DNA from: Tubiluchus corallicola
Lineage: Eukaryota; Priapulida; Priapulimorpha; Priapulimorphida; Tubiluchidae
DNA: 55,000 nucleotides
Assembly: GCA_030141605.1 (NCBI GenBank)
Contig: JAQGDQ010000708.1
Coordinates: forward strand, 1-55,000
Direction: 5' to 3'
The first letter of the stretch is position 1, and each line of letters starts with the position of its first letter. Under the pieces are notes generated by a model. It searched no databases, was not told where the DNA came from, and was given only the letters and a program-made list of their open reading frames with translations. The position numbers and the translations under genes are program-made. Below, piece after piece: positions 33,606-44,984 of this stretch.

Positions 33606-34086
33606 CTGTAGCGGATAGCCCTATAGGCTGAATAGGCTGAAGCCCAAGGCCCGGGATCAAAAGGGGCCCGGCAAAATAAAACGAAAAATTTTTTTTTGTA
33701 AAAAAAAAATAAGTTGACAAAAGAGCAAGGGGTCCGCCAAAATAAAATATAGAAAAAAGTTTTTTTTTCAAAAGTCAGTCACTGTATTTCAAATCGGGTT
33801 TACACAAATCAAATTTACACAATTTAAGTTTACACAATTCACGTTTACACAGTTTAAGTTCAAAATTTCAGTTTCCGAATTTTTCTGGGGGCAAAGTCCT
33901 AGTCCACAACTCAAGATCAAGAAGATATAATTTTTATCACAATCGGTGGGCAAAAACTCACAAAATTAAACAAACTTACAAACGACGAGAGCTCCACAAA
34001 AACACGTCAGCTCAGCAGTGTAGCAACATTTAAAAGGCCCGTTCCGAGTTCAAGCCTAAGGCCCATAAAATCATAATCCGCCGCTG
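33606..34086. mobile_element. hAT-like MITE with 8-bp TSD
   Basis: GGTGTGAA occurs on both sides (33598-33605 and 34087-34094). Termini CTGTAGCGGAT and, inverted, CAGCGGCGGAT are imperfect; TAGGCTGAA / TAGGCTTGAA follow inside. Interior has AAGGGGCCCGG and GTTTACACAA repeats. Non-coding. Confidence 0.75.
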
Positions 34087-34359
34087 GGTGTGAAAAGTAA
34101 ATAAGTATGCAAAATTTTGCATATCAATTCAATTTACATTGCCAATGTTGCATTGTCTTCTGCTGTTGAGCTTCAGCTTTCTGGCAAAAAAGTGTTGTAG
34201 GAGGAGAGATTAGCACTTTCGTGAAGAGGGGAAGTATAGTTAAAGAGTGTTTCAGAGTAAACGAGGACTGATATACCGAAACTAAATATTTCGGCAACTA
34301 TAGATGAATTAAAGAATTATGTCCTCCATAAACAGTTCTTATTAAATAAATTACGAATT

Positions 34360-34545
34360 TGCTAGATGAGATGATTGTTGTTATGATGATGGTGGTGGTG
34401 GTGAGAGGTGACGAAGATGACGATGATGGTAATGACGATGATGATGGTGGTGATGATGGTGATAATGATAATGACAACGATTATGATGTTGATAATGATT
34501 ATGGTGATGAGAGTTATGATGGCGACAGTGATCATGATAATATAC
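34360..34545. repeat. GAT-rich trinucleotide repeat
   Basis: Degenerate GAT/GGT triplets; Asp-rich and His-rich frames here are artefacts. Confidence 0.9.
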
Positions 34546-34793
34546 TACCGGAGTACTTCCCTCCGTTAAGTGGTCATTTAGAACAAGTGGAATTACATAA
34601 TCTGTACTGAGCAAAGTTTGTGAATTGCACAGCAGAGTAAACTTACCACAGCTTGCAGAAGACAGTAAGCTTTACAGAATTCTGCAATCAGAGTAAGATC
34701 ACGACATTCTTCAAAAAGCCATTTTCAAGCTTTACAATTGATGCGAACAGTTTCAAATTAGATTCAACCCGTCCAAGTATCACTGGTTGGTTG

Positions 34794-35089
34794 GCATCCT
34801 TCTGTCTCGGAAGACAATGGAGTGTGCGCCAAGAGTCAGCTATTGATCACATTGATGGAGCTGCAGCGTCGTCTGTGGCTGAGTAGTGCGATCCTTGAAC
34901 GTCTCCAGGAACGTCTTGCACGCCTGGGCAAGGTGTATGGAGATCCTGAGTTGCCCAGACAACAGGAACTCTCTTCCTCCCTGGTGTAGTCCAAAGGAAA
35001 GCGGAGCTATACGTTTGGCACCAGGTTGGCTGCAGGAGTCAGTGAGCATGCTGCACTGGTCCGCCTTCGGGGCTCCACTCCTGATTTGG
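34794..35089 (-). repeat. Dispersed repeat family I, copy 1
   Basis: About 295 bases found inverted at 52398-52696, with blocks such as CAATGGAGTGTGCGCCAAGA and CAGACAACAGGAACTC. Higher GC than surroundings. Possibly part of a LINE, since LINE reverse-transcriptase sequence follows at 35177; not proven. Confidence 0.7.
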
Positions 35090-35176
35090 AAGGTTTACTC
35101 CTCTACACATGACCGTTGGGTCACTTGACCTCCTCCGCCCTCTAGCCGTTGGCTGCTTGTACAGCTCCTTCCATGT

Positions 35177-35431
35177 ATGAGCATGGACCTGTACAATTTG
35201 AAAAGGATCTTGGAGTTTATGTGGAAAAGAACTATTTCTTTTGACAGACATGTTCATGAAAAGGTAAAATCTGCAAATGGACAATTAGGGATCATCGTCA
35301 AAACTTTTAGATTCATGGATAGTAACATGTTTAAAAAGCAATCTTTAGTTAGACCACATTTTGAATATATATCAGTGGTATGGAGTCCATATCTTCAAAG
35401 CTATCGACACAATATAGTAAGGACCCACTAA
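35177..35431 (+). pseudogene. LINE reverse-transcriptase fragment
   Basis: Frames read KDLGVYVEKN, then SFDRHVHEKVKSANGQLGII, VKTFRFMDSNMFKKQSLVRP and HFEYISVVWSPYL: the 'LGV....FD.H...V.KAN..LGLI.RTF......F..L....VRPHLEYA..VWSPY' C-terminal reverse-transcriptase block of CR1/jockey-type LINEs. A frameshift follows VYVEKN and the frame ends at 35431; LRELENRFIADIVF-like sequence after it suggests more decayed ORF. Confidence 0.82.
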
Positions 35432-36108
35432 TTCAGTCCCAGGGCTAAAGGATATGGAATATTATTCAGAAACACTACGATCATTCCATATCCATTCCAT
35501 AGAATTTAGGAGTTAGAGAACAGATTTATTGCAGACATAGTGTTTTCGACACGGCATCGACAAATCTAGCAAAGACACCTTACTAATACCCGGTGAGAGG
35601 TTAGGAGTCCCTTGCTTGACTATTATTGGCACTTGTCTGATGGAATGGCAGACAAACAAACAGGCCATGGTTAGTTATTAGAAGGATGATGACCACAACC
35701 ACAGAGTAAATGAGTGCTTTCAGTAAAGGAAAATAAAATGCATCTTTTCTTTTAACAGTTTTTTTTCAACACGTTGACCAGGATATTACTTTAGGCTTGA
35801 TCATTGAAGTTTTAGAAGCTTATATGTTACACATTGTTGCATTTGCTGTGCTACGATGGTGGTGAAAGTGAAAGGATCAGGTGTTTTCAGCAACAAATTC
35901 AAACGTCTTAGCTTCCATGATTTCCTCTTAACATTCTCATGAGATCATTATGAGAGGTATTATGGTGGCCACATGATAAATTATAAACCGAGAGTAAAGA
36001 GATTTAACTGATTACTTTATTGTACTAAATCTTCAACAAAATGGTTTTCTAAAAAAGCGTCCATGCAATAATAACAGCCTTCGTTTTAGATACGAGCCAC
36101 AACCTCAG
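35432..36108. other. Stretch after the LINE fragment
   Basis: The first 200 bases are probably further LINE relic; the remainder is unassigned. Confidence 0.3.
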
Positions 36109-36249
36109 ATAAGATAAGATAAGATAAGGTAAGGTAAGGTAAGGTAAGGTAAGGTAAGGTAAGGTAAGGTAAGGTAAGGTAAGGTAAGGTAAGGTAAGGT
36201 AAGGTAAGGTAAGACAAGACAAGACAAGACAAGACAAGATAAGATGAGA
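36109..36249. repeat. Pentanucleotide repeat (AAGGT / AAGAT / AAGAC)
   Basis: About 28 units: AAGAT, then some 18 AAGGT, then AAGAC, then AAGAT again, a symmetric block structure. Confidence 0.95.
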
Positions 36250-37041
36250 TAATATCTATTTTCATCGGTATAATATAAACAGTACATATTTGTAAAACTT
36301 AGGCTACAATATACACTGCTTCAGATTTTAAACTATTGGATCATTACTAACGACCATTGCAGACATTACAGTAGGTATTTCTTCAAGTGCACCTGATCTA
36401 TGAACAACGTCTGTAGTTCTTATGGTTGCCGTTTCCATTGTCATCTTTCAAGAGACAAAAAGCTGCAACAGCTGCAGTGTATATTGTAAATTTTGCACAC
36501 ATTTAACTCACGCGTTAATAAAATAAGTGTAATCCATCACTCTGCCCTATTAGTAAATTCTCATATTACGTACAATTTATATTATGATTGTCAATGTACT
36601 TTGGTTAAAAGTGGTAATTCTTAAAAATACCGACAAGAGTGTTTTATCTATACCAAATTGTAACATGCGTTAGCAAGTGCTTAGTCTAGAAAGTGTATAA
36701 ATGACTTTTCATTATTGCGTAGTCACCTGCAATCTAAAATCTCGAATAGCAAAATGAATTCATTAATTAACACCTGTAACATTATAGTATATGCTCCTGT
36801 AGCATTATAGTATATACTATATATAGTATATAGTATATGCTTACCGTTTAGTACTCTGCAAGCTCGTCATGGCCACTTCTGAGTTGTAGAAATCCTACCT
36901 CAAACAAATAATTAGCCCAGATAACATGGCAGTATTCCTGGTGGTCATCGCTAATACATTTACTTACTAGGCCGAGAGTTGTTTAACTGTGGTCACTTGG
37001 CACAGTTGATGTCAGTTCGGCCTATGCTTGCCAAAATTCAC
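36250..37041. other. Unassigned stretch
   Basis: A palindromic TATATACTATATATAGTATA near 36811-36834; no gene recognised. Confidence 0.3.
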
Positions 37042-37303
37042 ATTTAGGTGATTGAAAATAATGTACAGGATATAGAATACGGGACTCAGTATAGTGCCCT
37101 GTGGAACACCGTAAAAATGAGAAAAAACAATCTGCTGTTACAAGTCTAATTAGTGACGGAATATTTACGCTGACAGCAACGACAATGTGCAATTTCTTTT
37201 GTGATATTGTTGCTGCCACTAAACCTGTCTTAGTTTTGAAGCCGTGATAATATGGCTTGAATTTTATGAACGTTTTTATGACGCCTTTTGTGGGATGATG
37301 CAA
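37042..37303 (-). pseudogene. LINE reverse-transcriptase fragment, minus strand
   Basis: From 37110 down to 37042 the minus strand reads GVPQGTILSPVFYILY, the reverse-transcriptase GxPQGSxLSPxLFxLY motif. The preceding frame (YHGFKTKTGLVAATISQKK) resembles the GFR..R.T..A region but is frameshifted relative to it. Confidence 0.75.
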
Positions 37304-37627
37304 AATTACGTGAGTGAAGCGGGTTAGAGCGCGCGAAGAGTACTGAGGTGTTCCGGTGTTTTAATGTTACGTCTCATGAATACGAAAGAGAGTTCGCATT
37401 AACTATTCAGAGTTCCAATAGCACAGCGTTACATTTTTTGCTATGTTTTATGGGGTATTTGCACGTGTATCATGTGTCAATTTTATCATGTTATGTCCCA
37501 ATTGGTCTGACCTTGTTCAAGTCAAGTGATTGGCCACTCTCGTAGTCATGACCGAGTGTTTGTTTTCTTGTGACCAATAGTTCAAAAGCCATAATAATTT
37601 GCTTTAGCTTTTCGCGTAATAATTCAT

Positions 37628-37870
37628 TGGGACCATCATAACCATCATCAACAACAACGATGTCGTTGTCGACAACAACATCACCACCATGCCACCACCA
37701 CAATGACAAGAACAGCAACCACAACAACAACCAACAATAGCAACACCACCACCATCATCACCACATCAACGACGATGATCATGACAAGTGCGATGACAAC
37801 AACAATAACAACAACAACAACAAACAACAATAGCAACACCACCACTGTCACCACTATGACAACAATAACT
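37628..37870 (+). repeat. CAA/ACC-rich trinucleotide block, copy 1
   Basis: Contains CATCAACGACGATGATCATG and CAACAATAGCAACACCACCA, both repeated at 38285-38460. Confidence 0.88.
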
Positions 37871-38284
37871 GTACTACATTTAAACTCCAGCACATCAAAT
37901 ATGTTTAATATGCAGCAATTGTCGTTTTATCAGTAATAATAAATTACAGCAATAAGTTTTTAGCGAAAAACAAGTTTGATACAGGTAAATTACTAAATTA
38001 GGTTACGTGATTTTCGTCTATAATCATACAAAAAAATAACAGCGAAATAGCCCTAATTGTATAAAGTAGTTCAATAAAGATAATTAGACACTTACATGTG
38101 GTCTCCCTGAGTTTTGGCGCTTATAACTTGCAAAAAAACAATAGAAATCAATTCACAACATTCACATCATATCAACTTGAATTGCCTACCAGGTAATGTC
38201 TACCTGGCCAACTACCTGGTCACATGATTGGTGACAGTTAAAGGGGCAAGACCAAATTTAACAGGTAGGGAAACGTGTATGTGC
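37871..38284. other. Spacer between the two CAA-rich blocks
   Basis: No gene recognised. An inverted ACCAGGTA / TACCTGGT pair lies near 38189-38220. Confidence 0.3.
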
Positions 38285-38315
<31 letters not shown>

Positions 38316-38460
38316 CACTACCAGCACCATCATCACCACATCAACGACGATGATCATGACAAGTGCGGTGACAACAACAATAACAACAACAATAACAACA
38401 AACAACAATAGCAACACCACCACTGTCACCACTACGACAGTAACAACAACAACATCTGAC
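38285..38460 (+). repeat. CAA/ACC-rich trinucleotide block, copy 2
   Basis: Direct repeat of 37745-37870 about 600 bases further on, with an added run of AAC triplets at its start. Confidence 0.88.
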
Positions 38461-38957
38461 CCATCAATCGACGGATATAAATGTGTATTAGTATCCAAAG
38501 ACTATTGATCTGATCTGACATATATTCTTTTGCGTTTTCTCTGTTTGGAGGTGAAAGAACTCACTTCCAGAAAATAAAATAAAACTATTAAACCCACCAT
38601 TAAACCCAAATAAATGCAAAAATCGCTGTTTTTCGCTATTTTCAAATGGCTTCCCTCGTCTGTTGTCTGAGAAGTGTTTGGCTTCTTTCCCTTACCTGTC
38701 AGGTAAATTCAGGTAGGCTTTGATTATAGTTCTGCCTGCTTAGGTAAAGCTCGTTACCTGCCATCGGCTCATTAGCGGTCGTATAATCAACGTTAAATAA
38801 ATGGCTATTACGTAATGACTGTCTTGGGAGGGACCATTACTGGTAGGGGTGATGAGTGATATGAATTGTAGTTTGCTATGATTCTTGGGAGTGGAAGGTT
38901 GTACAATGTTCATAGATAGATCACATCGGATAGACGAGTACTGAGAGTAGGTGCAAA

Positions 38958-39335
38958 ACAGTGGTGTTATCTTAATCAAGTTATCTTAATTTTACATACT
39001 ATTAACATATAATAGTCTTTCTATCTTTTATATCATCCCATATATAAGCTTCATTCATTCCATTTTAAGCACTAATGTTTTTTATCACACGATTCACTTT
39101 AAATTTTCAGATTATTTCCATTACTTTTTTTCTTTCACTGTGTGGGACAATCTAGCAAGCCCTGCTTTTTGATTGCCCGCAACACATTTACCTTCGTATC
39201 TAGGTGAACAGTGTTTGAGGCTTTTCCTGTGCAGTATTTCTTATTTGTATTATGCTCATTGTAGGCCCTTTCACTAGATATTGTACATGAAACTATTGTA
39301 AATGTGTAATGTGAAATAAATGACTTATGAGACAC
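38958..39335 (+). mobile_element. Retroelement family F, plus-strand copy
   Basis: Inverted partner of 13119-13494, ending GTGAAATAAATGACTTATGA. Confidence 0.75.
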
Positions 39336-39461
39336 GTAGCGACCAACTAGAATGTCTTAGTATTTGGAATTTTTGGGTAATAAGACCATTATTTACTGTA
39401 CAACTACAAAATATTGTCAGAAAATGCTAATTCATACAATCGGAACGTTAGAAATACACCA

Positions 39462-39927
39462 TTAACCCTTTCATACCCGTTGTATCCCGTGGGATACGAG
39501 AATATTTTGTGCCTTTAAAATTAATAAAATTTTAAAACTGACAGTTATTTGATCTGTTAATAGTTATTCTGATTTAAGCCAATAACAATAGACTAAAAGT
39601 GGTGATAAAATGGCAAACTAGAAAATCTACATAGCATAAAAAACTGTGCAAGGTACAGTACTTTAGAGACGACATTGTGCAGATCAGCATAGCATGCATA
39701 CTAAATGTCTTAAATACTTTAAAAAATTATCAGCAGTTACAAAATGAAGCACATTTTATGCTTCCATTGAATCCCAATGTATCCCGTGGGATACACGCTA
39801 TATTTAGCACGCGGGCACAGGTAGAAAAAAATAATTATTATGTGTAAACAAGATGGACATACTGAACAAAAGCACCAAGCCAAAAAATTTTCTTATTAAA
39901 AAAATAATTTGGGACTGAAAGGGTTAA
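39462..39927 (+). mobile_element. TTAA-element family D, full copy (plus)
   Basis: TTAA at both ends (39462-39465, 39924-39927). Termini CCCTTTCATACCCG and GGGACTGAAAGGG share CCCTTTCA/TGAAAGGG. A palindromic TATCCCGTGGGATAC occurs twice: near the left end and at about 39779. Non-coding, 458 bases inside the TTAA pair; TTAA targeting suggests a piggyBac-type transposase in trans. Confidence 0.88.
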
Positions 39928-40235
39928 AGTAATACCATGAGACAGACATTAAAACGAGCAAGAGACGACATCTTAGAATATGTGTTTTAGACGGTATGTG
40001 AAATATAGCTGATGTAATCGTAATTGGTTGACCATACTTTTAACAACACGTATATGTACACACAGTAGTGTGCGTTGCGTTGTGAATGCGTTTTGTGGTT
40101 TGGTATAACATTATTGTAATGACTGGCTTGGGACGAATCATCATTGAGAGAGGTAGGGGGTGACAGGTTGTGGTTTAGAATGATGGATATTGGGTACGCG
40201 ATTCTGATAACGACAAATGGACTCGAATAAATCTA

Positions 40236-40447
40236 TTTCTAAGAAGATTGGCACTGCAATATGTCTGAATAGGCTGGTGCTGCAATATGTCTGAATAGGG
40301 TGGTGCTGCAATATGTCTGAATAGGGTGGTGCTGCAATGTGTCTGAATGGGCTGGTGCTGCAATGTGTCTGAATTGGCTGGTGCTGCAGTGTGTCTGAAT
40401 GGGCTGGTGCTGCAATGTGTCTGAATTGGCTGGTGCTGCAGTGTGGT
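40236..40447 (+). repeat. 26-bp minisatellite, about eight units
   Basis: Unit GGCTGGTGCTGCAATGTGTC plus TGAATT; substitutions only. The unit is not a multiple of three, so the minus-strand frame cycles through three peptide patterns. Confidence 0.93.
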
Positions 40448-41103
40448 ACCTATCATTTTTGATTTCAGCACCCCCAAGAATTTAGCCATAAAAGTCAATT
40501 TTGGCGCAAAAATCGAGTTGGAACACATAAAGGTCTTTACTAATAGAAAAGTTCAATTATTTCCATTGACATGGTACTATATTAACCACGTTCATTCTAT
40601 GTAAATTTATGTACTAAGTGTTTCGTGAGAAAATCTATGATGTGAGAAAATCTAAGTTATAGTGAAACTGTCTGACTTAATAATCTGTTTTACAATGTGA
40701 AAAACTAGTAGATATGAATGAGCAAATGAAGGAATGAACGAGTGAATGGATGGATGAACTTATGAATGAAAAAACAAACGAGTTACACACAAACAAGTAA
40801 ACACAGACAACCAGAAAAAACTTGCAGGAAACAAAACAAACAGATTATTTTCGTAGCAAATCCCAAATCCTTCCAAACATTCATTAGTGATTAGACTGAG
40901 AGCTATAGAAGACATATCGTGACGTTCCTAATTAGAGATACATGTGCTTTCTGATAATGCGCAATTATCCACTTTGTTTCGCTTCTTCCAAATACCTAGC
41001 ATTAAGAAGACACTGATAAATTAGATCGCTAAGCTGAGGCGAAGTATGTGGACGGTCACAGTAGCTGCAATGGTCAAATCTCCATTTTCGCAACATTAGA
41101 GTC
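40448..41103. other. Unassigned stretch
   Basis: A degenerate GAATGA-type run at about 40716-40770; no gene recognised. Confidence 0.3.
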
Positions 41104-41109
41104 TTGTAT

Positions 41110-41412
41110 AGTTTTGTATGGTTGCGTCATGCATCATTGTTTGTATGGTTGCGCCATGCTTCATTGATTGTATGGTTGCGTCATGCATCATTGTTTGTAT
41201 GGTTGCGTCATGCATCATTGTTTATATGGTTGTGTCAGGCATCATTGATTGTATGGTTGCATCATGCATCATTGTTTGTATGGTTGCGTCATGCATCATT
41301 GTTTGTATGGTTGCGTCAAACTTCATTCTTTGTATGGTTGCGTCATGTATCATTGTTTGTATGGTTGCGTCATGCTTCATTGTTTGTATGGTTGCGTCAT
41401 GCATCATTGTTT
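41110..41412 (+). repeat. 27-bp minisatellite, about eleven units
   Basis: Unit TGTATGGTTGCGTCATGCAT plus CATTGTT, length constant. Open in several frames on both strands because 27 is a multiple of three; not evidence of coding. Confidence 0.93.
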
Positions 41413-41640
41413 ATTTATAGTTAAAAACAGCACGACTTTATTAAAACTTCTACATTGAAAAGTTCAAAGTTAAAATCATGCTAAACGTTTCGACTAGCTG
41501 CCAGTGGTAAATTTACAAACATACGAATTTACCACTGATGATGACAGCAGCAGCTAGTCGAAACGTTTAGCATGATTTTAAATTTTAACTTTTTAATGTT
41601 GAAGTTTTAATAAAGTTTTGTTGTTTTTAACTATAAATGT
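41413..41640. mobile_element. Large palindrome with hammerhead-like core motifs
   Basis: Arms of about 100 bases read inward from TTATAGTTAAAAACA on the left and, inverted, outward on the right; they meet near 41515-41525. The right arm has 13 extra bases (ATGATGACAGCAG). It carries CTGATGA (41535-41541), an 18-base gap containing GAC/GTC, then GAAAC (41560-41564), the boxes of a hammerhead ribozyme, as found in Penelope-like element repeats. Helix II is imperfect and no cleavage triplet is evident. Confidence 0.55.
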
Positions 41641-41836
41641 TTTTATGTTTTTGTAATAAAATTGATGTTTATCAATTACTGATTACTTTGAAAAATTATT
41701 AAATCCCTAAAATTAGTGTTTAATGATCACTTACCTTTTCTTTTTCTTTTTTCTTTCACCTGAAGATGTCGCTTACACCTGTGTGGTTGTTGAAATTTTG
41801 TGTATTGTCACTTTGGCTGAATCGTATAATGTGAAG

Positions 41837-42210
41837 TTAAAGCACAAGAAAACCCTCCATATACATAAAGTTTAAAAATTTTTATATCACTTACATTCTG
41901 CCTTTTTGCATGCAGGACTTCAATCGGCAGTAACGCTGTATAAAACATGTAAATTTAAACTCCCGCGATGACTGTTAGGCGCTGCCATTTTGACGACAGG
42001 TTATTTGAAACAAGTTTAGATAACATTTTGTAAAGTTTGAAAAAATAATCAGAGCATTCGTAGCGCACAAGTCACTAACTAAATGAAATTTTAAATTACT
42101 GTATCTCGTCAATAAAAATTCATTTTTGGTTAGTAAGTGGTGCACCCTGGAGGGTGAGTCAGCGACATTTTACCAATTTGTGAAAGCATTTTAAATAATT
42201 AATAATTTTC
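41837..42210 (+). repeat. Dispersed repeat family J, copy 1
   Basis: About 370 bases found inverted at 50940-51320; shared blocks include GACTTCAATCGGCAGTAA and TTAGATAACATTTTGTAAAG. Confidence 0.75.
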
Positions 42211-42587
42211 TTTTCTAGTTACATAAGTCTTTCAAGCAGGTAAGCGAAATGCTAAGTAATATAGATTTGTATAGAACGTTTTTGGGGGAGTTTCTTGTGG
42301 AGAATGGGTTTCATTTATTTCAAACATTTACATAAAGAACACAATTTGATTCCTAGTTCAAAATGAAGTACAGCAATAATAACAAAGTTACGTTTCCTGT
42401 TTGCCGAATCACGGAGGCAGTTCGCGTGTCTCTTCTTGGCTGCTCTTTGTGTTCTGCTCTCTGCCTCATCTCATTAGTTGTGAAGCTTTGTGCAAACCCT
42501 GTACAGTGTTTAGCACAAACAAGGAAGTGTGTCTTGTCACATTCCCTCAGGAAAATGCATGAGTACAAAACTGATATCTACTAGATT

Positions 42588-42815
42588 GTAGAAAAAATCG
42601 ATGATCTCATAACAGTATACTCAACCAATCGATGATCTCATAACAGTATACTCAACCAATCGATGATCTCATAACAGTATACTCAACCAATCGATGATCT
42701 CATAACAGTATACTCAACCAATCGATGATCTCATAACAGTATACTCAACCAATCGATGATCTCATAACAGTGTACTCAACCAATCGCTGATCTCATAACA
42801 GTGTACTCAACCATT
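42588..42815 (+). repeat. 31-bp minisatellite, seven units
   Basis: Unit AATCGATGATCTCATAACAG plus TATACTCAACC, nearly identical copies. Confidence 0.95.
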
Positions 42816-43197
42816 TCATCTTTTAGTTTTCTTTATTATTTTTTTTATTTTTTTCATTATGTATTTTTTACATTTTTTGGACTGTTCTAGTATTAATGAA
42901 GTCTTTAATTATTCAGTTGTTTTTATTCTTTTATTTTATTTACATGTTGTTCTAGCCAAATAACACTAGCAACTGACCATGACAGTCACATTTTACATGT
43001 GACAGTACTGAACCATTTCACATTTTAGTTTTCCTAATTATTTGTTTGGTATTTTTTCATTAGGTGTTTATTACCGCAATACTTGTTCTACTATTAATTA
43101 TTTGTTTAATTATTCAGCTTTTTCCACTGTTTTTATTATTTTGTTTTATTTGCATGTGATTTCAGCCAAATAACATGAGCAACTGACTGTAACTGTC
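42816..43197 (+). repeat. T-rich tandem duplication, about 190-bp unit
   Basis: Two diverged copies share AACCATTTCA, TTTTAGTTTTC, TTAATTATTCAG and the end CAGCCAAATAACA..GAGCAACTGAC. Confidence 0.7.
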
Positions 43198-44585
43198 GTT
43201 GTTTCTTGGCCAGCTCTCCACTGTTTGTTTCGTTGTTCAACTGTGGTTGTTTGTTGTCCAGCTCTCCGCTGTTTGTTTCGTTGTTCAACTGTGGTTGTTT
43301 CTTGTCCATCTCTCCGCTGTTTGTTTCGTTGTTCAACTGTGGTTGTTTCTTGTCCATCTCTCCGCTGTTTGTTTCGTTGTTCAACTGTGGTTGTTTCTTG
43401 TCCATCTCTCCGCTGTTTGTTTCGTTGTTCAACTGTGGTTGTTTCTTGTCCAGCTCCCCACTGTTTGTTTCGTTGTTCAACTGTGGTTGTTTCTTGTCCA
43501 GCTCTCCACTGTTTGTTTCGTTGTTCAACTGTGGTTGTTTCTTGTCCAGCTCTCCACTGTTTGTTTCGTTGTTCAACTGTGGTTGTTTCTTGTCCAGCTC
43601 TCCACTGTTTGTTTCGTTGTTCAACTGTGGTTGTTTCTTGCCCAGCTCTCCACTGTTTGTTCCGTTGTTCAACTGTGGTTGTTTCTTGGCCAGCTCTCCA
43701 CTGTTTGTTTCGTTGTTCAACTGTGGTTGTTTCTTGGCCAGCTCTCCACTGTTTGTTTCGTTGTTCAACTGTGATTGTTTCTTGTCCAGCTCTCCGCTGT
43801 TTGTTTCGTTGTTCAACTGTGGTTGTTTCTTGTCCAGCTCTCCGCTGTTTGTTTCGTTGTTCAACTGTGGTTGTTTCTTGTCCAGCTCTCCACTGTGTGT
43901 TTCGTTGTTCAACTGTGGTTGTTTCTTGGCCAGCTCTCCACTGTTTGTTTCGTTGTTCAACTGTGGTTGTTTCTTGTCCAGCTCTCCACTGTTTGTTTCG
44001 TTGTTCAACTGTGGTTGTTTCTTGGCCAGCTCTCCACTGTTTGTTTCGTTGTTCTAATGTGGTTGTTTCTTGTCCAGCTCTCCACTGTTTGTTTCGTTGT
44101 TCTAATGTGGTTGTTTCTTGTCCAGCTCTCCGCTGTTTGTTTCGTTGTTCAACTGTGGTTGTTTCTTGTCCAGCTCTCCGCTGTTTGTTTCGTTGTTCTA
44201 ATGTGGTTGTTTCTTGGCCAGCTCTCCGCTGTTTGTTTCGTTGTTCTAATGTGGTTGTTTCTTGTCCAGCTCTCCACTGTTTGTTTCGTTGTTCTAATGT
44301 GGTTGTTTCTTGTCCAGCTCTCCACTGTTTGTTTCGCTGTTCAACTGTGGTTGTTTCTTGTCCATCTCTCCACTGTTTGTTTCGTTGTTCAACTGTGGTT
44401 GTTTCTTGTCCATCTCTCCGCTGTTTGTTTCGTTGTTCAACTGTGGTTGTTTCTTGTCCAGCTCCCCACTGTTTGTTTCGTTGTTCAACTGTGGTTGTTT
44501 CTCGTCCAGCTCCCCACTGTTTGTTTCGTTGTTCAACTGTGGTTGTTTCTTGTCCAACTCTCCACTGTTTGTTTCATTGTTCTTT
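43198..44585 (-). repeat. 48-bp minisatellite, about 29 units
   Basis: On the minus strand a unit encodes NNETNSGELDKKQPQL (16 residues). Substitutions only, no length change, so frames stay open: 290 codons on the minus strand (44008-43136) and 482 on the plus strand. Several units near 44050-44300 carry a CTAATG variant, which puts TAG stops in the minus frame. No start context, flanking domain or splice site supports a gene. Confidence 0.93.
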
Positions 44586-44984
44586 ACTCGAATTGAGATC
44601 TAACATAATATCAATCATTTTCGTTGACTGCCCAATCAGCGTGCAACTTATTTCACACCCTTGCAGAGCTTAATTAAGGCAGATACGTTCGGGACATTTA
44701 GCTACAGCTTCGTCCGTCTAACACCGTTATGAAAAATGCTCAACTTAGTTAGCAGGAGAAATATTAACCTGGTTCTAGATCTTATTATTGTCAATTGAAA
44801 TTGCAAGTGAATTAGTGGAAATATATAGTCTAGTTTCGTTTATAGGAGGAAATGCACAAGGCTTACGTCTATGAGTTGCTGATTAAACCATTTTGCAATC
44901 AAGAAAATACGCAGTTTAGTTTAGTTTATGGGTTTGCAAGTAGGAAGAAACTATTTCATTTGTGGAGATTTTTGTACTGTTGTT
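44586..44984. other. Unassigned stretch
   Basis: No gene recognised. Confidence 0.3.

Noticed and set aside
34359-34614. Asp-rich and His-rich frames
   Set aside because: GAT trinucleotide repeat.
41104-41424. Short repeat proteins over the 27-bp array
   Set aside because: Open in several frames on both strands; no coding context.
43136-44673. Repeat protein genes of 290 (minus) and 482 (plus) codons
   Set aside because: Openness follows from a 48-bp unit; opposite frames are equally open and minus-strand stops occur in a block of units.
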